Assembly: GCA_022579005.1 (NCBI GenBank)
Contig: MU401943.1
Location: 1 to 14,645, forward strand
DNA length: 14,645 nt
Direction of reading: 5' to 3'
DNA from: Poronia punctata
Taxonomy: Eukaryota; Ascomycota; Sordariomycetes; Xylariales; Xylariaceae
The notes beneath the pieces were generated by a model. It saw only the letters and a list, made by a program, of their open reading frames with translations, was not told the DNA's origin and did no database searches. Position numbers and translations under genes: made by a program. Positions within the stretch are counted from its first letter, which is position 1, and each line of letters opens with the position of its first letter. Below are positions 11,143 to 14,645 of this stretch, in pieces.

Positions 11143-11202
11143 AAACTAAAGCTAATAAAAACAAAAGTATTTAAACTAAAGCTAACAAAGGCAAAAGCAT
11201 TA
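11143..11202 (-). repeat. Two 30-bp tandem units
   Basis: On the + strand the units read AAACTAAAGCTAATAAAAAC... and AAACTAAAGCTAACAAAGGC..., offset by exactly 30 bases. Most differences are transitions. The length equals ten codons, and the repeat lies in the frame of the antisense gene. Confidence 0.6.
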
Positions 11203-11306
11203 AAAATAGTTTATAAAACTTGTAGCTATTTATTAGGCACTAGATTTAAACCGGCGTTAAATAACGCATTTAAGCGTTGCTTTAGCACTTAACTTTTTTT
11301 TACTAA

Positions 11307-11320
11307 GCCGGGGGCGTGCA
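11307..11320. other. Small G+C-rich spot
   Basis: GCCGGGGGCGTGCA stands out sharply in DNA that is otherwise about 80% A+T. It has no recognised role. It contains two CpG steps and a run of five G, targets one would expect RIP or cytosine deamination to have removed. Confidence 0.7.
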
Positions 11321-11763
11321 ATAAAACAACATACGCAAAAAAAGGAAACTTTAAAAAAAGACCTTAACTAAAAATAAAAAAACTGTGCTTAAAAGCTTTT
11401 TATAGCTTTTAAACAACAGCTTTCTTTTTTAATACAAAAAGAACCTTTTAATAAAATAAGCAACTATATAGCAAAAGCAAATTAGTATAGTTAAACAAAA
11501 AAGCAAGCATTATAATAAATTAAAAATACTTTAACTTATTATATAAGACTTTTATAATAATCTTTACTATAAAAATAAATATAAAGCAAAAAACGTGCTT
11601 TTAATTAAAAAATATAACAAGTTGCAGCTTATAATGCTAACTAAAGCAAAGCACGCATTTTCTTTACGCGCTAAAGCTTTTTACTACTTTTTAAAGCTAA
11701 TTAAAAAGTTTGTAGTACTAGTAATTTATTTAGCTGCACTAATATAGTAAAGAAATTAATAAC

Positions 11764-12003
11764 TAGATTAAGTGCTATAAAAAATACTATAGCAAAAATA
11801 AAAAAAGCATTTGCAATATTTTTAAGTTGCTTGCTAGCAACCTATATTTTAAGCAAAAGCATAAAAGCATTTATAATATGTTTAAGTTGCTTACTAGCAA
11901 CTAACGCTTTAAGCAAAGGTATAAAAGTACTTGCAGTATTATTTAGTTGCTTGCTAGCAACATTTTTATTTATAATATTTTTAAGCTGCTTGCTAGCAGC
12001 CTT
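11764..12003 (-). repeat. Tandem 60-bp repeats with palindromic cores
   Basis: Palindromic cores lie at 11826-11841, 11886-11901, 11946-11961 and 11985-12000, so the spacing is 60, 60 and 39 bp, all multiples of three. Each core is a 6-bp inverted repeat around a 4-base loop (GTTGCT/AGCAAC; the last is GCTGCT/AGCAGC). Three cores contain a TGCTAGCA palindrome. On the minus strand, in the frame of the antisense gene, they read VASKQL or AASKQL followed by an INAF-like word. A 63-codon open frame on the + strand (from TTG at 11831) is best seen as the shadow of this repeat. Confidence 0.85.
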
Positions 12004-12270
12004 TTTTATATTGTCTTGCTAACGTTAACAAATATAACGCATTATAAAATTACTTTTACTTAATAAATTAAATAGTAAAAAAACAAGTAACTAAAGCGTA
12101 CGCTTTGCTTACTATTTAGCACGCTTTAAAGCACAAGCAGCGTTTATGCTAGCAAAGGCATTATATACAAATACTGTGCTAAAAGCAACTCTTACTATTA
12201 ACAAAAGCATAAGCGTTATATAAAAAAATAGCAAACTGTAAACTTTAGTATAAAAGATGCAAAAAATAAC

Positions 12271-12420
12271 TATAAGTACTTTAAAAGCTTATTTAAGCAT
12301 AATAACCTTTTTATAAGCATTAAAATTATTATTTAAATACTTATTAGCTTTTACTATAAAAGTTTAACTAATAGTAGCAACCTTTAAATAAGCATTTATA
12401 TTATTATTAAAATGCTTATT
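12271..12420 (-). repeat. Two tandem 75-bp units (25-residue repeat)
   Basis: On the minus strand the units start at 12420 and 12345. They begin AATAAGCATT and AATAAGTATT and stay similar for at least the first 45 bases. They read NKHFNNNINAY and NKYLNNNFNAY in the frame of the antisense gene. The exact multiple of three supports coding on this strand. Confidence 0.65.
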
Positions 12421-12806
12421 TTTTAATACTTGTTTTGCAAAGCTTTTTTTATAACGTAACTAGTTTTACTTTTTTTTAAATAACAAGCTAAAAACTGCAT
12501 TAAACATAAGCATAAAATGCTCTAACAAAGGCAAACCTACAATTAAAATAAGTTAAATAAGCATTATAAGTAATATAAAAAAGCTTGCAAGCATACTAGC
12601 TTTATTTTTTTTATAATAAAGCATTACAAGAGCTAAATTGCGCTTGCTTACGCTATAAAAGTTTTTTATATAAGCTTAGGCTAAAAAGGCAACAAGATCT
12701 CCTATATTAAAGTTTGCATTTATATGCTTAGCTATAGCTTAAAACTTTTTTTTTAACTAACAAACTATTTATATACTAAAAATAAGTTTAAATTTTACAT
12801 TATATA

Positions 12807-12861
12807 CTGCAAAACAGCGCAGCAAGCATTAAATAAAAAGAAAAATATGCGCATTACTTAC
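12807..12861 (-). other. Candidate 55-bp spliceosomal intron
   Basis: Read on the minus strand, the segment begins GTAAGTAATG and ends TGTTTTGCAG. GTAAGT is the strongest fungal donor, and a pyrimidine-rich TTTTGCAG is a typical acceptor. A TTTAAT word about 25 bases before the end could be a mutated CTAAY branch site. The 55-bp length is normal for filamentous ascomycetes. The acceptor falls just before the stop-poor minus frame. GTAAGT also occurs by chance elsewhere in this AT-rich window, so the call rests on the combination. Exon 1 would lie at about 12862-12958, in a different frame joined through phase 1. Confidence 0.4.
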
Positions 12862-13439
12862 CTTGCAATTAAAAAGCGTAACAACATTTTAAATACTTTA
12901 AAAATTAATTAAAAACTAATGCTTACGCGCTAAAAAGTAGTAATAAGTATACAAAATAAAAAAATATAAAAGCAAAAATATAAAAAAAAAAAGGTTAAAA
13001 AATTTAAAAAAGTATTTAAGCTTATAAAAGTATTAGCGCAAGCAAAATAAACAAACAGCAAACGTAACTAAGCACTATAATACAATATAAAATACTTAAA
13101 AGTACTTAGTTTAAATGTAAGTATATTTAACATATTTATAAGCCTATATAAACAATAAAGTACTAAAATACTTAATTACTTTAACTTATTTTAACTACTA
13201 TATATTATAACGCATTTTTAAATACGCACTTATATTTAAAAAAAACCTAAAAATTACTAGCATTTATATAATTACTAGCACTTTATAATTATTACAATAT
13301 ATTTTAAATATGCAAACATATTTAAAAATTAGTTTATATACGCTAATATTATTATTTTATTTATAACAATTTTTTTTTATTTACTTATATTATCTTACTA
13401 GTTAACATTTAAAGCTATTTATAATAGTTAGCTTTAAAT

Positions 13440-13445
13440 AAAGGG
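13440..13445 (+). other. Probable polypurine tract remnant
   Basis: AAAGGG lies two bases before the 3' LTR, where the primer for second-strand DNA synthesis is expected. The three G residues survived mutation. The tract is short and is interrupted upstream by a T. Confidence 0.6.
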
Positions 13446-13447
13446 TA

Positions 13448-13738
13448 TATAATAAATAAAGCATATAACCTAAATCTAAAAGTATTAAAAGTACTTTAAG
13501 TAACTAAGTACATAGTAACCTTATCTTAAATAAAGTAAAATACGCTGCCTATATTTTAAACTATTATATAATATATACTTATACTTAAAAGGTACTAAAA
13601 ATATATAAAGCACCTTAAACCTAGTTAAATACTTTTATAGATTATAGTTAATTACATTATATTTTTAAGCGTTTAGTTCTACCTTTAATGCTTTGCACCT
13701 ATCCTAATCCACTCTGTTTGCTACAACTTATCGTCGGA
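13448..13738 (+). repeat. 3' long terminal repeat (291 bp)
   Basis: It is a gap-free copy of 4158-4448. Its first bases read TATAATAAAT where the 5' copy has TGTAACAGAT: the opening TG itself became TA. Its last part keeps C and G lost from the 5' copy (for example TCGTCGGA at 13731-13738 against TTATTAAA). It is followed directly by CTTAA. Confidence 0.93.
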
Positions 13739-13743
13739 CTTAA
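13739..13743. repeat. Right target-site duplication CTTAA
   Basis: It is identical to 4153-4157 and begins at the first position where the two LTRs stop matching by transitions alone. Confidence 0.65.
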
Positions 13744-14645
13744 TTATTAGTGTTTTATTTGCTTACTGCGCAATATTTTAAACTATATAATAAAAAGAAA
13801 TTTTACTAATTTTAAAAAAACCTAGGCTTTATAAAAAACAGTATTTATATACTATATTTAAATATATAAATTTTTTGCTTACTAGCTTAGTTTTTTTTTT
13901 TATATGTTTTTTTTTATACGTTTTTTTTTACATATTTTTTTATAGCAATAATACTTTATAATACTACTAGCTTTAAAACCTTTATTTAGTTTAAACTTAT
14001 TATTAAGTTGTTTACTTTAAACATTGTTAAATAGCTAGTTTTTATACTTTAATAGCAATTATAATTTTACTAACATTATTACTATAATAAATTGCGCTTA
14101 TTAACTATAAGTAATTAAAAAAACACTACTATTGCTTTATTATTATAATATATAAAATATAATATAGAACACGTTTAAAAATAATTTTATAAATATAAAT
14201 AGCTTAACTAGTTCTAGCTTTTTTTTGCCTTTTTTTTTACTTAGCTAACTTTAAAAGCACTTACTAACTTAGCAAGTTATAATTAAAGCGCTATAAAAAT
14301 TTTTAACTTAACTTATTAAAAAAAGCAAAGTAAAAGTATATAATATAAAAAAAAAAAGCGTATTAATAAAATTATTTAAAGTAGTAAAAAGCAGTGTTTG
14401 TTTTTTTAAGCGCAAATAAAAACTTAGTAGTAAGTAATTAATTAGTATAAGATTAGTATATTATAGTACAACGCTAACAAAATTAAGTAGCTACGCTTTA
14501 TAAAATTTATAAGTACTAAAAGAGCTATAATTTATTAATTTTTTATTTACTTTTTTAGCAAGTTGTTTAAAAGATTATATTTAAATATAATCTAGCTTTT
14601 TATATTTAATTTATAGCGCTTACTATACTTTAAAAAGCTACTAAA
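13744..14645. other. AT-rich right flank, no gene seen
   Basis: Beyond the duplication the sequence is AT-rich with stops in the frames I tried. I saw no protein motif, LTR or RNA gene. It should be continuous with the DNA left of 4153 before the insertion, but no motif spans the junction that would tell what was interrupted. Confidence 0.55.
13891..13943. repeat. T-rich short tandem repeat
   Basis: Runs of 7-11 T are separated by ATATG, ATACG or ACATA words, giving about four units of roughly 15 bp. It looks like a slippage-prone microsatellite. Confidence 0.7.

Larger units (their letters stand above)
10264..12958 (-). pseudogene. Antisense decayed repeat-containing gene, unrecognised
   Basis: From 12806 downward one minus frame stays readable. 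Between 12780 and 11281 I count 27 stops in 500 codons (5.4%), the same as the pol frame of this element, all TAA or TAG. It begins with words such as NIGDLVAFLA and SKRNLALVMLYY (12711-12610). Two 25-residue repeats follow (NKHFNNNINAY and NKYLNNNFNAY), then SKQL repeats every 20 residues. Below 11281 the same frame has many more stops (about 13%), so its continuation is less sure. It still carries a seven-codon CAA/TAA/TAG run, a Cys-rich patch (10395-10350) and a Lys-rich tail ending near 10285. An upstream exon is suggested by the candidate intron at 12807-12861. It faces pol tail to tail. I recognise no family. The start and stop are guesses. Confidence 0.45.
10120..13447. other. Extra 3.3-kb region between pol and 3' LTR
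   Basis: Typical copia elements have only a short untranslated stretch here. This region is as AT-rich as the rest and carries the same signs of RIP. I found no second LTR pair and no transposase motif inside it. It contains a minus-strand reading-frame remnant, tandem repeats whose lengths are multiples of three, a candidate intron and a small G+C-rich spot. The part from about 13020 to 13440 shows nothing recognisable. Since it lies inside the LTRs, it either belonged to the element or entered later as a nested insertion whose ends I cannot see. Confidence 0.8.
4158..13738 (+). mobile_element. Complete RIP-inactivated Ty1/copia LTR retrotransposon
   Basis: The element is bounded by two 291-bp LTRs and a CTTAA duplication. 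Inside are a primer-binding site, a gag-pol frame in copia order (protease, integrase, reverse transcriptase, RNase H) and a purine tract before the 3' LTR. Integrase lying ahead of reverse transcriptase places it in Ty1/copia rather than Ty3/gypsy. At 9581 bp it is much longer than the usual 5-6 kb. The excess is the 3.3 kb between pol and the 3' LTR, where a minus-strand gene remnant lies. Dozens of TAA/TAG codons in a frame with no shifts, and LTRs that differ only by transitions, show that RIP rather than random decay killed it. It cannot transpose by itself. Confidence 0.95.

Noticed and set aside
11831..12022. 63-codon open frame on the + strand, rich in SCLLAT-like repeats
   Set aside because: It starts at TTG, has no upstream signals, and is low-complexity hydrophobic repeat. 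The opposite strand explains it better as in-frame SKQL repeats of the antisense remnant.
1..14645. Mitochondrial DNA or an AT-rich bacterial or protist genome as the source
   Set aside because: Stops fill every frame, a complete copia element is present, and its LTRs differ only by transitions. This fits a nuclear RIP-affected fungal region.

Overview
The window looks like nuclear DNA of a filamentous ascomycete fungus that has been heavily mutated by RIP (repeat-induced point mutation). Lines I counted by eye run from about 13% to 25% G+C. TAA and TAG dominate every frame, and TGA and TCA are almost absent. I found no intact gene, rRNA, tRNA or CRISPR array. The genus cannot be told from this sequence.

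The dominant object is one complete, dead Ty1/copia-type LTR retrotransposon at 4158-13738 (9581 bp). Its two 291-bp LTRs (4158-4448 and 13448-13738) align without a gap. By my hand count they differ at 36 positions, every one a C/T or G/A transition. CTTAA flanks both sides as a likely 5-bp target-site duplication. A primer-binding site resembling the anticodon region of initiator tRNA-Met follows the 5' LTR, and a short purine tract precedes the 3' LTR. A gag-pol reading frame runs in one + frame, with no frameshift, from about 4570 to 10119. It holds Gag, protease, integrase, reverse transcriptase and RNase H in copia order. It is riddled with TAA/TAG codons and has lost most catalytic acidic residues.

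The surprise is the 3.3 kb between the end of pol and the 3' LTR (10120-13447), which ordinary copia elements lack. On the minus strand one frame runs through it. From 12780 to 11281 that frame is as poor in stops as the pol frame. It carries in-frame 25-residue and 20-residue repeats that share a motif. Further on come a 10-residue repeat, a decayed polyglutamine run, a Cys-rich patch and a Lys-rich tail. A candidate 55-bp fungal intron sits near its 5' end. I read this as a decayed antisense, probably spliced, extra gene carried by the element. I do not recognise its family.

The left flank (1-4157) and right flank (13744-14645) are AT-rich RIP-type DNA. They hold low-complexity tracts and one doubtful coding remnant (about 1591-2090, + strand).
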